A stretch of DNA of 64,000 bases from positions 186,001-250,000 of the forward strand of contig JANNBB010000011.1 of assembly GCA_031385005.1 (NCBI GenBank), in the 5' to 3' direction. Under the pieces are notes generated by a model. It was not told the DNA's origin, did not search any database, and worked only from the letters and a program-made list of their open reading frames with translations. Made by a program: the position numbers and the translations under genes. Origin of the DNA: JADKIH01 sp031385005 (GTDB taxonomy: Bacteria; Bacteroidota; Bacteroidia; AKYH767-A; 2013-40CM-41-45). Shown in pieces: positions 23,489 through 34,100 of the stretch. The stretch's first letter is position 1. The number at the start of each line of letters is the position of its first letter.

Positions 23489-24151
23489 ATGCTGACGGGA
23501 ATAAAAAAACTAATCAGCGTCATTGCTTTGTTTCTATTATTTCAACAGCCGGTAAAAGCACAGTTAATAGACACTATTACATATAGTTTACATCAGAAGC
23601 CCAAGTTTTTTTTTATGTTGGCTTCCTTCAATACATTTATCGACAAACAATTTGCCAATATCGGTGGAGTCAGAATGGGATTGAACTATAATCAAAGAGT
23701 TCGTTTTGGAGTTGGTTTTTTTAATCTAACAAATAATGCAGTTGTTACGCCATTGAACATTAAAGAAAACCAATTGGATTATATCACGAATGGTCAATTG
23801 TATTTTAGTTTTGCAAGTTTATCGGCGGAATATTTTTTTTTCAATAAATATCCCTGGCAATGCACATTTACACCTTTTCAAATGGGTTTTGGAAGAGCGA
23901 AATACGGTTATATAAGTCGCCCTGACAGAATAAAAGCATACACGCCTTCCGAAACGATAATCCTTTACCAACCCGAGATTTCGGCACAATACAATGTGTT
24001 CAAATGGCTGGGCGCAGGAGTTTCTACCGGATATAGATTTACACTATTACGTTCACGAAAGGCCACAAAGGACTTAAATGCTGCTACATTCGCACTCGAT
24101 ATCCGTATTTTTCTTGATCAGGTATATAAATTGCTCTTAAAAAAGGAGTAA
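23489..24151 (+). CDS. Predicted outer-membrane beta-barrel protein, hypothetical
   Basis: A 220-residue protein with an N-terminal signal peptide (about residues 1-25, ending PVKAQ). The rest has alternating hydrophobic and polar residues with many aromatic strand ends (YFFFNKYPWQCTF, WLGAGVSTGYRFTLL), as in small outer-membrane barrels. I do not recognise a named family. It lies 89 bases after the RRM gene and 62 bases before the ruvB start. Function cannot be stated. Confidence 0.65.
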   Translation: MLTGIKKLISVIALFLLFQQPVKAQLIDTITYSLHQKPKFFFMLASFNTFIDKQFANIGGVRMGLNYNQRVRFGVGFFNLTNNAVVTPLNIKENQLDYITNGQLYFSFASLSAEYFFFNKYPWQCTFTPFQMGFGRAKYGYISRPDRIKAYTPSETIILYQPEISAQYNVFKWLGAGVSTGYRFTLLRSRKATKDLNAATFALDIRIFLDQVYKLLLKKE

Positions 24152-24176
24152 TATTCCTGATAAATCGCAATGTGTT

Positions 24177-24209
24177 TTGTCGCCTGCATCATTCATTCTC
24201 TTATTTTTG
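24177..24209 (+). promoter_or_regulatory. ruvB promoter (TTG-N22-TATTTTTG)
   Basis: TTG (24177-24179) and TATTTTTG (24202-24209) fit the Bacteroidota promoter pattern with a 22-base spacer. The -7 box ends 4 bases before the chosen ruvB ATG, so the mRNA may be leaderless. Confidence 0.5.
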
Positions 24210-24213
24210 TGAC

Positions 24214-25242
24214 ATGTCAAATCCGAATCTAGATCCAACAGGATCCGAGTTTACCGCTGCCGAAAGGGAATTCGATAAAGTCTTGCGCCCTCAGGGTTTC
24301 GAAGATTTTTCGGGACAACAAAGCACAATCGATAATCTCAAGATATTTGTTGAAGCTGCCAGACAGCGTGAAGAAGCACTCGACCATATTCTCCTTCATG
24401 GCCCTCCCGGACTCGGAAAAACTACACTGGCATACATAGTTGCCAACGAGCTAGGAGTAAGCATACGAACTACATCCGGTCCTGTATTGGATAAGCCGGG
24501 AGATCTCGCCGGTTTACTTACCAATCTGGAGCCCAATGATGTTTTGTTCATCGATGAAATACACCGATTAAGTCCCATCGTTGAAGAATATCTTTATTCG
24601 GCCATGGAAGATTATAAGATCGATATCATGATTGAAACAGGTCCTAATGCCAGATCCGTTCAGATTAAAATCAATCCCTTTACACTCATTGGTGCTACCA
24701 CGCGATCGGGATTGCTTACTTCTCCATTGCGTGCCAGATTCGGTATCACTTCCCGTTTGGAATATTACGATTCAGAATTACTACAGAAAATATTAAAACG
24801 TTCGGCCGGACTTTTAAAGATTGAAATTCATGACGATGCTGCTTATGAAATAGCCCGCAGAAGCCGTGGCACTCCTCGAATTGCCAACGCACTTCTTCGA
24901 AGAATTCGTGATTTCGCACAGATAAAAGGAAATGGAATTATTGATTCTGAGATTTCAAAATTCGGTTTGAGTGCCTTAAATGTGGATCAATTTGGTTTAG
25001 ATGAAATGGATAACCGCATACTTTCCGCCATCATTGATAAGTTTAAAGGCGGCCCGGTTGGTATTTCTACTATTGCAACAGCTGTTGGTGAAGAAGCAGG
25101 TACCATCGAAGAAGTCTATGAGCCATTTCTCATCAAGGAGGGTTTTTTAAAGCGCACACCTAGAGGAAGAGAAGCCACCGAACTTGCTTACAAACACCTT
25201 GGAAGAACCCCAAATGCAACTGAAGAAGGACGACTTTTTTAA
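24214..25242 (+). CDS. ruvB: Holliday junction branch migration ATPase RuvB
   Basis: A 342-residue AAA+ motor that, with RuvA, drives branch migration of Holliday junctions. It has Walker A GPPGLGKTTLA near residue 62, Walker B LFIDEIHRLS near 110, sensor GATTRSGLLTSPLRARFG and the C-terminal winged-helix signature LKRTPRGREATELAYKHL. I place the start at the ATG at 24214 (MSNPNLDPTG), because the 14 codons upstream in the same frame do not look like RuvB and overlap the promoter. ruvA lies 10 kb away, next to sprA, so the two genes are unlinked here. Confidence 0.96.
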   Translation: MSNPNLDPTGSEFTAAEREFDKVLRPQGFEDFSGQQSTIDNLKIFVEAARQREEALDHILLHGPPGLGKTTLAYIVANELGVSIRTTSGPVLDKPGDLAGLLTNLEPNDVLFIDEIHRLSPIVEEYLYSAMEDYKIDIMIETGPNARSVQIKINPFTLIGATTRSGLLTSPLRARFGITSRLEYYDSELLQKILKRSAGLLKIEIHDDAAYEIARRSRGTPRIANALLRRIRDFAQIKGNGIIDSEISKFGLSALNVDQFGLDEMDNRILSAIIDKFKGGPVGISTIATAVGEEAGTIEEVYEPFLIKEGFLKRTPRGREATELAYKHLGRTPNATEEGRLF

Positions 25243-25345
25243 TAGCATGATTGTTTACCTAAAAAAATTCAGATCAAGAAAACTTGAGAATATTGTTAAC
25301 CAACTTTGACAAGAGTTTTTGAGAATTACTTTTTTGATATTTTGA

Positions 25346-26296
25346 TTGCATCCTTCATCACATCCATTGGCTTTGAAAAACATTACACAATCTATAAAAG
25401 ACGAAGCACTCCGATTGGGTTTTGATTTTTGTGGAATAGCTAAAGCAGATTTTCTGGAAGACGAAGCTCCTTTGCTAGAGAGGTGGCTGCTGCAAGACAT
25501 GCATGGAAAAATGAGTTACATGCAGAATCATTTTGATAAACGTCTTGATCCTCGCAAACTTGTTCCCGGAGCGAAAAGTGTAATTTCCCTTTTATATAAT
25601 TATTATACCGATTCCAAACAAGACTCATCTGCGCCTAAGATCAGCAAATATGCCTATGGTGACGATTATCATTTTGTTATAAAGGATAAGTTAAAAGAAT
25701 TGGTTTTTTTCATAGAGAATACAATCGGTAAAATCGATGGACGCATATTTGTTGACTCAGCACCGGTATTAGAAAGGGCATGGGCGAAGAAAAGCGGGCT
25801 TGGCTGGATAGGGAAAAACAGTAATCTCATTAATAAAAATCAGGGCTCCTTTTTTTTTCTTGCCGAAATAATAAGCGATCTGGTTTTGGATGTAGATGTT
25901 CCCATGCAGGATTTTTGCGGAACATGCACACGCTGCATCGATGCTTGTCCAACGGAGGCAATTATTAAACCTTATGTAGTGGATGGAAGCAAATGCATTT
26001 CTTATTTCACGATTGAACTGAAAGAAGAGATACCTTCTTTTGCCCTTAATAAAATGGACGATTGGGCTTTCGGTTGTGATGTTTGTCAGGATGTTTGTCC
26101 ATGGAACAGATTTTCAAAAAAGAATCAAGAAAAAAAATTCAGTCCCACAGAAGAATTTTTAGAGATGAAAAAAGAAGATTGGAATGAAATAACTGAGGAA
26201 ATTTTTTCCCGCCTATTTAATGATTCAGCTTTACAACGTACCGGCTATAAGGGATTAAAAAGAAATCTGAATTTTATCAGGAAGAAAACTTTCTGA
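25346..26296 (+). CDS. queG: Epoxyqueuosine reductase
   Basis: A 316-residue cobalamin-dependent iron-sulfur enzyme that reduces epoxyqueuosine to queuosine in tRNA. Two 4Fe-4S motifs are seen: CGTCTRCIDACPTEAI near residue 192 and CDVCQDVCPWN near 245. DSAPVLERAWAKKSGLGWIGKN near 145 is also typical. The frame opens with TTG at 25346; a second TTG at 25367 (LALKNITQS) is an equally possible start, and no ATG precedes the conserved part. The HEAT-repeat C-terminus of longer QueG proteins is absent, as in the short form. It overlaps the convergent small gene by 20 bases. Confidence 0.93.
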   Translation: MHPSSHPLALKNITQSIKDEALRLGFDFCGIAKADFLEDEAPLLERWLLQDMHGKMSYMQNHFDKRLDPRKLVPGAKSVISLLYNYYTDSKQDSSAPKISKYAYGDDYHFVIKDKLKELVFFIENTIGKIDGRIFVDSAPVLERAWAKKSGLGWIGKNSNLINKNQGSFFFLAEIISDLVLDVDVPMQDFCGTCTRCIDACPTEAIIKPYVVDGSKCISYFTIELKEEIPSFALNKMDDWAFGCDVCQDVCPWNRFSKKNQEKKFSPTEEFLEMKKEDWNEITEEIFSRLFNDSALQRTGYKGLKRNLNFIRKKTF

Positions 26297-26465
26297 ACAC
26301 ATCTACTATAACGTCACTATATGTCACGAAAGTAGCGGCACACCATGCTCTCAACAACATTTTCTCATCTTTCTTTAATAATCTTAGGGCTTTTATTAAT
26401 TCTTTGCGAAATAAGTTTTTATCAAAACTAACCTTCGTCAGGATTTGCTTGGTGTATTCAAACAT
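26277..26465 (-). CDS. Small conserved hypothetical protein (MFEYTKxILxKVSFD family)
   Basis: A 62-residue, lysine-rich protein, probably helical. The N-terminal pattern MFEYTKQILTKVSFDKNLF, then KELIKALRLLKK, matches a small family I recall as widespread in Bacteroidota without a known function. It has a good promoter and a palindrome upstream, which supports it as a real gene. Its 3' end overlaps that of queG tail to tail by 20 bases. Role unknown. Confidence 0.72.
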   Translation of the reverse strand: MFEYTKQILTKVSFDKNLFRKELIKALRLLKKDEKMLLRAWCAATFVTYSDVIVDVFRKFSS

Positions 26466-26477
26466 AATTTTACTTTG

Positions 26478-26514
26478 TTATCTTAAAGATAAGGTTGAAA
26501 AGAGGCAATGTCAA
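26478..26514 (-). promoter_or_regulatory. Promoter with overlapping palindrome for the small hypothetical gene
   Basis: On the minus strand, TTG (26512-26514) and TATCTTTA (26484-26491) are 20 bases apart and end 18 bases before the start codon. The -7 box lies inside a perfect palindrome with 7-base arms, TTATCTT-A-AAGATAA (26478-26492), a possible operator. Confidence 0.5.
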
Positions 26515-26745
26515 GAAGGAAAATATTTTGGCTGGTTGATAAGTTTTAAGTACTTAATAATCAAGGAGATTGAATATAAACAGCCGTAAAATAGTCGTCC
26601 AATTTCATGTTTATTATTTTCTATTCTTGCTAGCTCTCCATTATAAAGCAATGATTTTTTTTACCTCTGTTTGATTAAGAAAAATAATACGGCTCTTAAA
26701 ATTTCTACTCATGGTGTCTGCCAGCATAAAACAAGTAGAACTATT

Positions 26746-27312
26746 TCAAATATTCCAACGATACGTTTTTTGTTCGAGGCCGGCCAGATCAATAATCCGA
26801 TCGACAACGGTGGCTGCTAAAGCTTCCATGCTATCCGGACGGGAATAAAAAGAAGGAGTAGCCGGACAAATTATTCCACCGGCTTCTGTAACGGTTTTCA
26901 TATTGTTAATATGAATCAGGCTATAAGGAGTTTCTCTGACAACTAAAATAAGTTTTCTTCTTTCTTTCAAGATGACGTCAGCGGCACGAGTGGTGAGGTC
27001 GTTTGAAATTCCTGCAGCGATACGTGAAAGAGTTCCCATGCTGCAAGGACAAACGATCATAATATTAAATGCCGCCGAGCCGCTGGCAAATGGCGCCATA
27101 AAATCGTCTTTCGCATATACTTTAAAAGGAAGATTATTATACGATTCATCGCCGAGCTCATACTTCCAAACTTCCTTTGCATTATTCGACAAAACCAAGC
27201 CGACAGTATCGATTTGATCCTTCAATGCAACAATTTTATTCAATAGTACTTTTGCATAGATAGATCCACTTGCTCCTGTTACTGCTATTACGATTCTGTT
27301 TTTAGTTGCCAT
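26746..27312 (-). CDS. ubiX: Flavin prenyltransferase UbiX
   Basis: A 188-residue enzyme that attaches a dimethylallyl group to FMN, giving the prenylated cofactor used by UbiD-type decarboxylases. The N-terminal IAVTGASGSIYAKVLL is the flavoprotein signature. CPCSMGTLSRIAAGISNDLTTRAADV and ERRKLILVVRETPYSLIHINNM are the other family marks. Length is normal. It follows the VanZ gene by 29 bases in the gcvH-VanZ-ubiX run. No ubiD is visible in the window, so the pathway (quinone synthesis or another) is not shown. Confidence 0.94.
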   Translation of the reverse strand: MATKNRIVIAVTGASGSIYAKVLLNKIVALKDQIDTVGLVLSNNAKEVWKYELGDESYNNLPFKVYAKDDFMAPFASGSAAFNIMIVCPCSMGTLSRIAAGISNDLTTRAADVILKERRKLILVVRETPYSLIHINNMKTVTEAGGIICPATPSFYSRPDSMEALAATVVDRIIDLAGLEQKTYRWNI

Positions 27313-27341
27313 AGAAGGAAAATGAAAGTTGATTAAAATAA

Positions 27342-27734
27342 TTAATGCGGTTGAACAGACTTCTGTTTAAATTTCTTTTTGTATATCCAGTAACCAAGAA
27401 AAGCACCGATTGCATTCGCAATGGCATCTCTGATATCACCGCTACGCTGTATGAAAACGTAATCCTGTAATATTTCAACCAATGCTCCATATACAATGGT
27501 TAAAGTTAATGAATAAAGAGCTGCATTTTTGATAAGAGTAGGAAAATGATTTTGTCTCGAAAAGCCCATCAAAAGCAAGAAGCATTGAATACCGAAAAGA
27601 AAGAGGTGAGCTATTTTATCCGGTCTCAACCATTCAAGAAAGGAAAGGTCAGGAAAGTCTTTACCGGGCAATCCACATAAGATTAAAACAAAAATGGCCC
27701 AAAGAAGAGCGGGCCACATATTTTTCCAAAACAT
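27342..27734 (-). CDS. VanZ-like family membrane protein
   Basis: A 130-residue integral membrane protein of the VanZ-like family with four hydrophobic segments. Motifs include PDKIAHLFLFGIQCFLL, TIVYGALVEILQDYVFIQRSG and DAIANAIGAFLGYWIYKK; the conserved histidine, glutamate and aspartates of the family are present. VanZ itself lowers teicoplanin binding in enterococci, but for the short Bacteroidota form the role is unknown and resistance should not be assumed. It begins 3 bases after the gcvH stop. Confidence 0.88.
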   Translation of the reverse strand: MFWKNMWPALLWAIFVLILCGLPGKDFPDLSFLEWLRPDKIAHLFLFGIQCFLLLMGFSRQNHFPTLIKNAALYSLTLTIVYGALVEILQDYVFIQRSGDIRDAIANAIGAFLGYWIYKKKFKQKSVQPH

Positions 27735-27737
27735 TTT

Positions 27738-28124
27738 TTAGACGTCTGCGCCAACTAACCGGCGATATTCGGATGCTGACATCAATGCATTTACTTCTGC
27801 TGCATTAGTCATTTCAATGCGTATCATCCAGCCATCACCGTAAGGGTCTTTATTTATGGCTTCAGGGGTTTTTACCAATAGATCGTTTAATTGGGCAACT
27901 TTACCGGATACAGGCATAAAGAGATCGGAAACGGTTTTAACAGCTTCAACGGTTCCAAAAATGGCCTCTTGATCGAGTGTTTCACCGGTTGTTTCAATCT
28001 CAACGTAAACGATGTCTCCCAGTTCACTTTGAGCGAAGTCGGTTATTCCGATTACTGCATGATTGCCTTCAATACGCACCCATTCGTGATCCTTGGTATA
28101 TTTTAGGTTGTCGGGAAATTTCAT
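27738..28124 (-). CDS. gcvH: Glycine cleavage system H protein
   Basis: A 128-residue lipoyl carrier that shuttles the methylamine group between the P, T and L proteins of glycine cleavage. The N-terminus PDNLKYTKDHEWVRIEGNHA and the lipoyl site GTVEAVKTVSDLFMPVSG (lysine near 64) are diagnostic. The other glycine cleavage genes are not nearby. It sits between sprA and the VanZ gene, an order often kept in Bacteroidota. Confidence 0.96.
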   Translation of the reverse strand: MKFPDNLKYTKDHEWVRIEGNHAVIGITDFAQSELGDIVYVEIETTGETLDQEAIFGTVEAVKTVSDLFMPVSGKVAQLNDLLVKTPEAINKDPYGDGWMIRIEMTNAAEVNALMSASEYRRLVGADV

Positions 28125-28186
28125 TGTTTTTTTTTCAAACGTAAGAAATAAATTTGAGATTTTGAAAATGATAAATGCTCAATTCA

Positions 28187-31100
28187 CTACTGTGCCAATG
28201 TAAACTGAATGCTGATTCCTGCATTGGTATTCGATGTCGGATAGCTGGATGAAACAAAGGGTTCGTTTCCTGTATAATTGTAAAAGGCCTGAACCTTGAA
28301 TCTGTCGTTTACCGGATAATCGGCGGATATTTTATAACTGAGCGATTTAGTTCCGGCACTTGGCTGGTTTGTCCCCTCTATTACTTTTCGAAGAATTGTC
28401 GTGTTGTTTCGTAAAGTTACATCTGCTTTTACGGTTAAATCGTTGCTGAGTTTTTTCTTGCCTCCCATTCTAAATGGCAACGTTACTTTTTTGAACTTAT
28501 AGCCAAGTCCAATTGTGTAATCTACGTTGCGAACTTCCGTTACCTGAATGTTGGAATAGGCCAGAGAAATTGTACGATCGCGTTTAATTTCGAAACGGGT
28601 TTGTAAGCTATTCTTCCAGGTCATGTCAATTCCGATCAAAGGAGATAATTGTTCGGATATCGTGATTTGTTGAATATCATATTTAGGAATAAAATTACCA
28701 ATGGTATCTGTATTGGTAGGTTTTTTAAAAATGTCGTCTTCCTGATAATAGAGATTCTGCGTGAAAGAATTGATACTATAAACCGAACGGTAACCATGAG
28801 TAATAGAAAGTGATTGTAAGAAGGAGGAGAATAATTTTAGTTTCGACAAGCCATCATATGTTATCCGCCAGTTAGGCATCGGTATTTTCGGAAACAATGT
28901 AGTGCCGGTTTTTGCGGGCGATCTTCCCGAGTAGGCAGACAGAAATGCATATGTCAGCACTTCTTTTTGTGAGAGTCCATATCCATTCGTATTCGACTGT
29001 CGCGGCACATTCGGGTTTTCCGAATCCAGAATGGCAGAAACGGTTTTTCTGTTTTTAATAAATTGCTCGAAATTTTTATTCGAATAATCTTTGGCATCTT
29101 TTACGAAGTGTGTACTCCACGTTAAGTAAGAGATAGAGAAATTACCTGCTTCTGTAATACTGGAACTTCTAAATGTATCATCGAAATACTGATATTTATA
29201 ATATTCGTTGTGGCTCAAAGTATAATTTCTGTTTCCGTTGAGTTCGATCTTCAGACTTTTCAATGGCTCTACCGTCAAGCGAAGCGTCAGATTCTGCAAA
29301 TAAGTATTCGTATAATAAGAATTCAGTGTTGTGTCTTTTGTCAGCCAGTTATATCGTACAGCATCCGGACGAATATCACGCTGACTTCCGAAGATGAATC
29401 CATAGCCGGGTGCTGCCGGACCGCTACCGAAAGTATAATCATTACCGATGTAGTCGGGCTTGGGAAAAAATCCGGGTAGCAATGTTCCATTTGTTTCTGA
29501 ATAATTCACAGATCCTGTTTTAATCATCATCAGCGTCTTTGCCAATCCACGGAAAATCGGATCGAAGAACGATGGTTTTTCTAATGTATCCTTCTTGGCT
29601 TTTAAACTATCAGAAGGCAGTTTCACTTTCGGCTTCGGTGCTGCTTTTTGCGGTTGCCCGGAGTTGATTCTTTTCAGGTAGGGAATTTTATTATAGAGCG
29701 TGGCAAAGGTCAGATTAGCAGTGTAATTAATTGTTTGCGAATTCTGAATGGTATTTCCCCAATTTTCATCCGGTTTGATTTCATTGGTAATGGTATCACG
29801 CACCAATGGAGATGCTTGCCAGTTGTAGTCGCCCGTATAACTCACGTTTCCTGAAACCCAGTCGGTAAGCGGAAGCTTACTGAAAGGAATAGAGTAGGTT
29901 ATTTTACTCGACTGATGGAAATGGTCGAGACGTCCAAGGTTACGCAAGTTCCTCATGATGGAATCGCGTTCATCTTTTGTATCGATACGACCGGCCGGTT
30001 CGTCGATTACAGCATATGCATCGGCATTGTAATCGACTTTAAGGGAACGTGTCAAATCCCAATTCAGTCCGTAATTTCTTCTCATGAAATACGTTTTCTC
30101 AAATGTCGGATTTAGAATAAATGCCAGTCCGGTATTGTTACGTAAAAAAGTTTCTGTGTATGTACGATCTAAACTGGCGCGGAAATTCAGTCCGGTTGGC
30201 ATCGGATTGAAATTGATATCTTTTATAAGTTTCGTCCAGCGGGAACTCAGTACACTTGATTTACTTTTTTCGAAAGGCGCTATTGGCTTTGCTCCACTGT
30301 TGAAATTATACCCGACGATTCCCTGATAGGTTTTTCCAAACGAGCGTTCGATGTTGTAATTACGCTGATAGTTTTCTGTGTAGGCATAGGTGAAATTCAA
30401 ATTTTCCACATCGTAAATATGCGGTTTGGAATTGCTGCCTGTTTTCGTTTTGCGAACGTTGGTAAAGTTGAGACTCTTGCGTTGCGTATAGTCTTTCGCA
30501 TTTCTGCTGATAGTTTCTTTTAATTCAGGAGTTGCGGCTGCATCAAGAGAGCGATCAAACAACACATCCGGATCTAATGGGTTGTATTGAGGGGTGATGG
30601 ATGCTTCTGAATAGCCGAAGTACATCGGTATTTTAATTCCTGTTTTTTCAGGAAGGAATTTTCCGAGTTCGATGCTGGTAGAAAAATCGTAGGAGTATTT
30701 ATTTTCACGGGAACGTTCGCTCACCTTTTTTTCAATGCTTCCCCATCCGGCTGAACTTTGGTTTCCGACGAGAGTCATGGTGCCCAGGTCAGCAAGTTTA
30801 GCAGTGACTCTTGCCGTTGAAGCCATTCCTCCATCTTCGTTAAAGTCTGACAAGCGAAGTTCGTTCACCCAAATTTCACCACAAAGTTTAGCCCCCGTAC
30901 CACTTGCATCTTTTGGATTTCGAATACCAATCATGATGGAACGTACGTTGCTAAGATTGGGTGTTCCTTTCACAGTGATTTTACGATCGCCTGTAGAGGC
31001 AATGGTATAAGGCGTTTTCAGTGTTACATTCGGATTCAGTTGCATGGCATTGTTTCTGGCAAGCTTTGCATCAATTAAATCATCCAAGGTGATCTCCATG

Positions 31101-34100
31101 TTATTTGCTTCCGGCCAGATGTCATTCGGATTGGTTGTGGGAGGAACAGTGATTTTCAGAGGAAGATCATATTCGTAATAGTTGTCGTTAAAATCACTTC
31201 CCAGACGAACGAATGCATGTAAGTCGCCATCGTTTAAAGGTGTTTGTCCGGTCGCAGATTCTGCGTGGAGAAACATTTTTAGTTTCTTATACGATCTAAA
31301 ATCAAATTGTGTATTGCGATATGCCGCACGTGCATCTCCATCTTCGAGATCACAAACTTTTAGCGTTAAGGATTGTTCGTTTACGGTTGTTAGTGAAGGA
31401 GCGCTCGGATCTTTTTCTTTTTCAATTCCGGGAGGCAGCACATAAGGTACAGGAGAGCGATTTCCGTTTTCTTCGATGCTCACGGATGCGATGTCGAAGC
31501 TCGTTCCTCCAGGAACTTCAGGTGGAGGACTGTATTCTCCATCCTGTAGTAGAGAGAATTGATAGCGTCTCCATTCTCCACGTAAGAATTCGAGTTTGGC
31601 GAAACGGCAAATCACCGGTGCCTGGAAATTCTTCATGTACATGCGGACAAATTCTATCGTCGTAAGCTCGGGAGAGCCGACAGTTCTATCCGGGAATTTA
31701 ATTGGAATTTTAAACTGATACCATTTTACCAGTGTGTTGGTTCCATTATCGAGACGAACAGGAGCTTCAATTTCATCGGTAATGTAATTTTGTCCGACCA
31801 CTAAATTTCCGGGTTTGAGAACTACTTTATACTGAAAATAATTTTCCCCGATATTCATGTTGTTATCGCGGTTAATATCTTCTGCATCCGGAATAGCACT
31901 GGAGATTGTAAGCGTCGATCCGCCGCTGCCGATAGAGTTTCCTTCTTGTCCGTTCCAGCGTTTGTAGCGGTTGAGAGCCGGAACTCCTGGAGGATCATAA
32001 GAAGCATCGAGGAAATAAAGAAAGTTATCTGTAGATGGATCGGTGCTTGCAGCTTGATAAGCAGGTGAATTAACACCAAACGAAGTAATTATTTTATTTA
32101 AGAAATTGTTTTGGAAATGGTCAACCTCATTTGCATCACTCAATCCATCGAGTCCGACATCCTGTGCAATCCTGCTGGCATTGTCGTTATCAAATGCATT
32201 GACAATCGATTGTACATTTGGATAAACTCCCCAGGCAGTCGGGCTCACTGTATAGTTATTCGTCGGAGCTGTTAATCCATTCTCAAATGATTTGTGCTGA
32301 TCTTTTAAAATGTCTTCAGATAAAGTTCCGATATTGAAATACAAATCACCGCCTGTCGAATCGTTGATGGTATTTGTTGTAAACGGATCCATCATCCAGA
32401 ATTGTATAAACTCAATATTATTCGATTCGAAATCTGTCGTTTCGATTTTTCTCATGATACCTCCCCAGCGAGACTCGGGAGTTAATAGATTTCCGGAAGC
32501 ATCGATTCCTTTGGAGAAAGAACCCGGATCGACATCATAATTATAAGGTCCTCGTTCATTCGGGTAAAAACCAACGTTCATACAGGTAATCGTCTGCGGT
32601 GTCGATAATCTGACGTTAGGAAAAATTTCTGTTTGTAAAACCTCTCTGACGAAGTTGTTGCTGCGTTGCGTTTCGTCGATGTTATCCGGACTGGCATTCT
32701 GTTCTCTCTGGAAAATCGGATCGACGTAATACCAGGCAATGCGAGCTCGGTTTAATCCAGAAGTAACGCTGTCTTCTCCGGATTCAGGAAACATTGTTGT
32801 TTCTGTTTGACCTTCGGGTACACTCGATAAATACCAGCTTGCCGGATTCTTCAAATCGAGTGGAGTGATCGCTCCTTCAAAATCATCTACATAGGATATC
32901 CCTGATTTTCCAACCGCTTTCGAGTGACCCGGAATAAGTTCGGCTACCTCACCACTGAAGGTGAGTGTTGATACTTCTTTGGTAGAATAAAATGGAAGCT
33001 TGTCGAGTATTTTAGTAAGGAACCTGGAATCTCTCCTATAGTTTCCATCGAAACCTAATACTGTATTTGAAATGGGTTCATCACCGACGTTGACTTTCTG
33101 GGTTAATGGTTTTTCATACATGTGCATGAATGTTCCACCAACTTGCAAATCTTTGTTGAAGGTATATTCCAGTCGTGTTCCCAACAGCGATTTTGTTTGC
33201 AATGCGAAAAGCGAATTACTTTCGAGATTGATTTGTATGGGAGTATTGGACTTCAGGATTCCGTCGTTGATGATTTTAACACGACCAAGTGTATAGTCAA
33301 CCGTATAATCGACGCCTTCGCGAAGTGTAACACCGCCTGCAGTAACTTTTACAGATCCTTGCGGAATGTTAACTGCATTCAATGGAATATCGGAACCGGA
33401 AGAGGACTGGAACGAACCTCGCAGACTGAATTTATTTTTCTCCGGTTGCTGTTGAGCCGCTGTTTTTGTCGAATCGTAAAGAGCATCGTATGCATAAATA
33501 TCCGCAGTAGTCTGATCACCGCAAAATTTCGTTCGTACATAACTACCGAATGGTTCGCGAACAGGGAAGATGATTCTTCCTGCTTGCGGATTAACGGTTA
33601 CACCCGAAACGAAATCAAACAATCCATCGGGTTGTGGACTCAGTTGTGTATTGAGATCGTCCAGGTTTAGTAATGTCAACAAGGGTATTCCTTTCACATT
33701 ATCACAGCCGGTAGGGATGTAGTTGATGTTTCCGCCAATACGATCATCCTGATAAAGTACATCGAGGCGAAATTTTTCTGCTGAGATGCTGTATCCGCCA
33801 AGCGAGTATATATTCTTCATCATCAAATCCCACGTGTAAATTTTAGGATTGAAATTGGTTCCGTGGATAAGCTTCACAAACAAAGCCGAATCGCCTGTTA
33901 CACCGCTACTTCCTGTTAACTCTCCAACGCGGTGCGCCTGACCATTGGCAGTATATTCAAATGCAACGGCCAAAACATCATTCGAGCGAAGTTTGGAATT
34001 TAGTGAGATGTATCCCAGACGACTGTTTACGGTGTATTCGGATGGCTGAAGCAGTCGCGCATTTTCAACAGTTTCATAATTTTTTGTCCGGGTGAAGTTA

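Noticed and set aside
27342..27734. Glycopeptide resistance from the VanZ-like protein
   Set aside because: No vanA/vanH/vanX-type genes are near. Short VanZ-like proteins are common in Bacteroidota and the context is housekeeping.
33122..33670. 182-codon plus-strand open frame inside sprA
   Set aside because: It is antisense to a strongly supported 2407-aa gene, with no family resemblance and no start signals. It is a shadow of sprA codon use.
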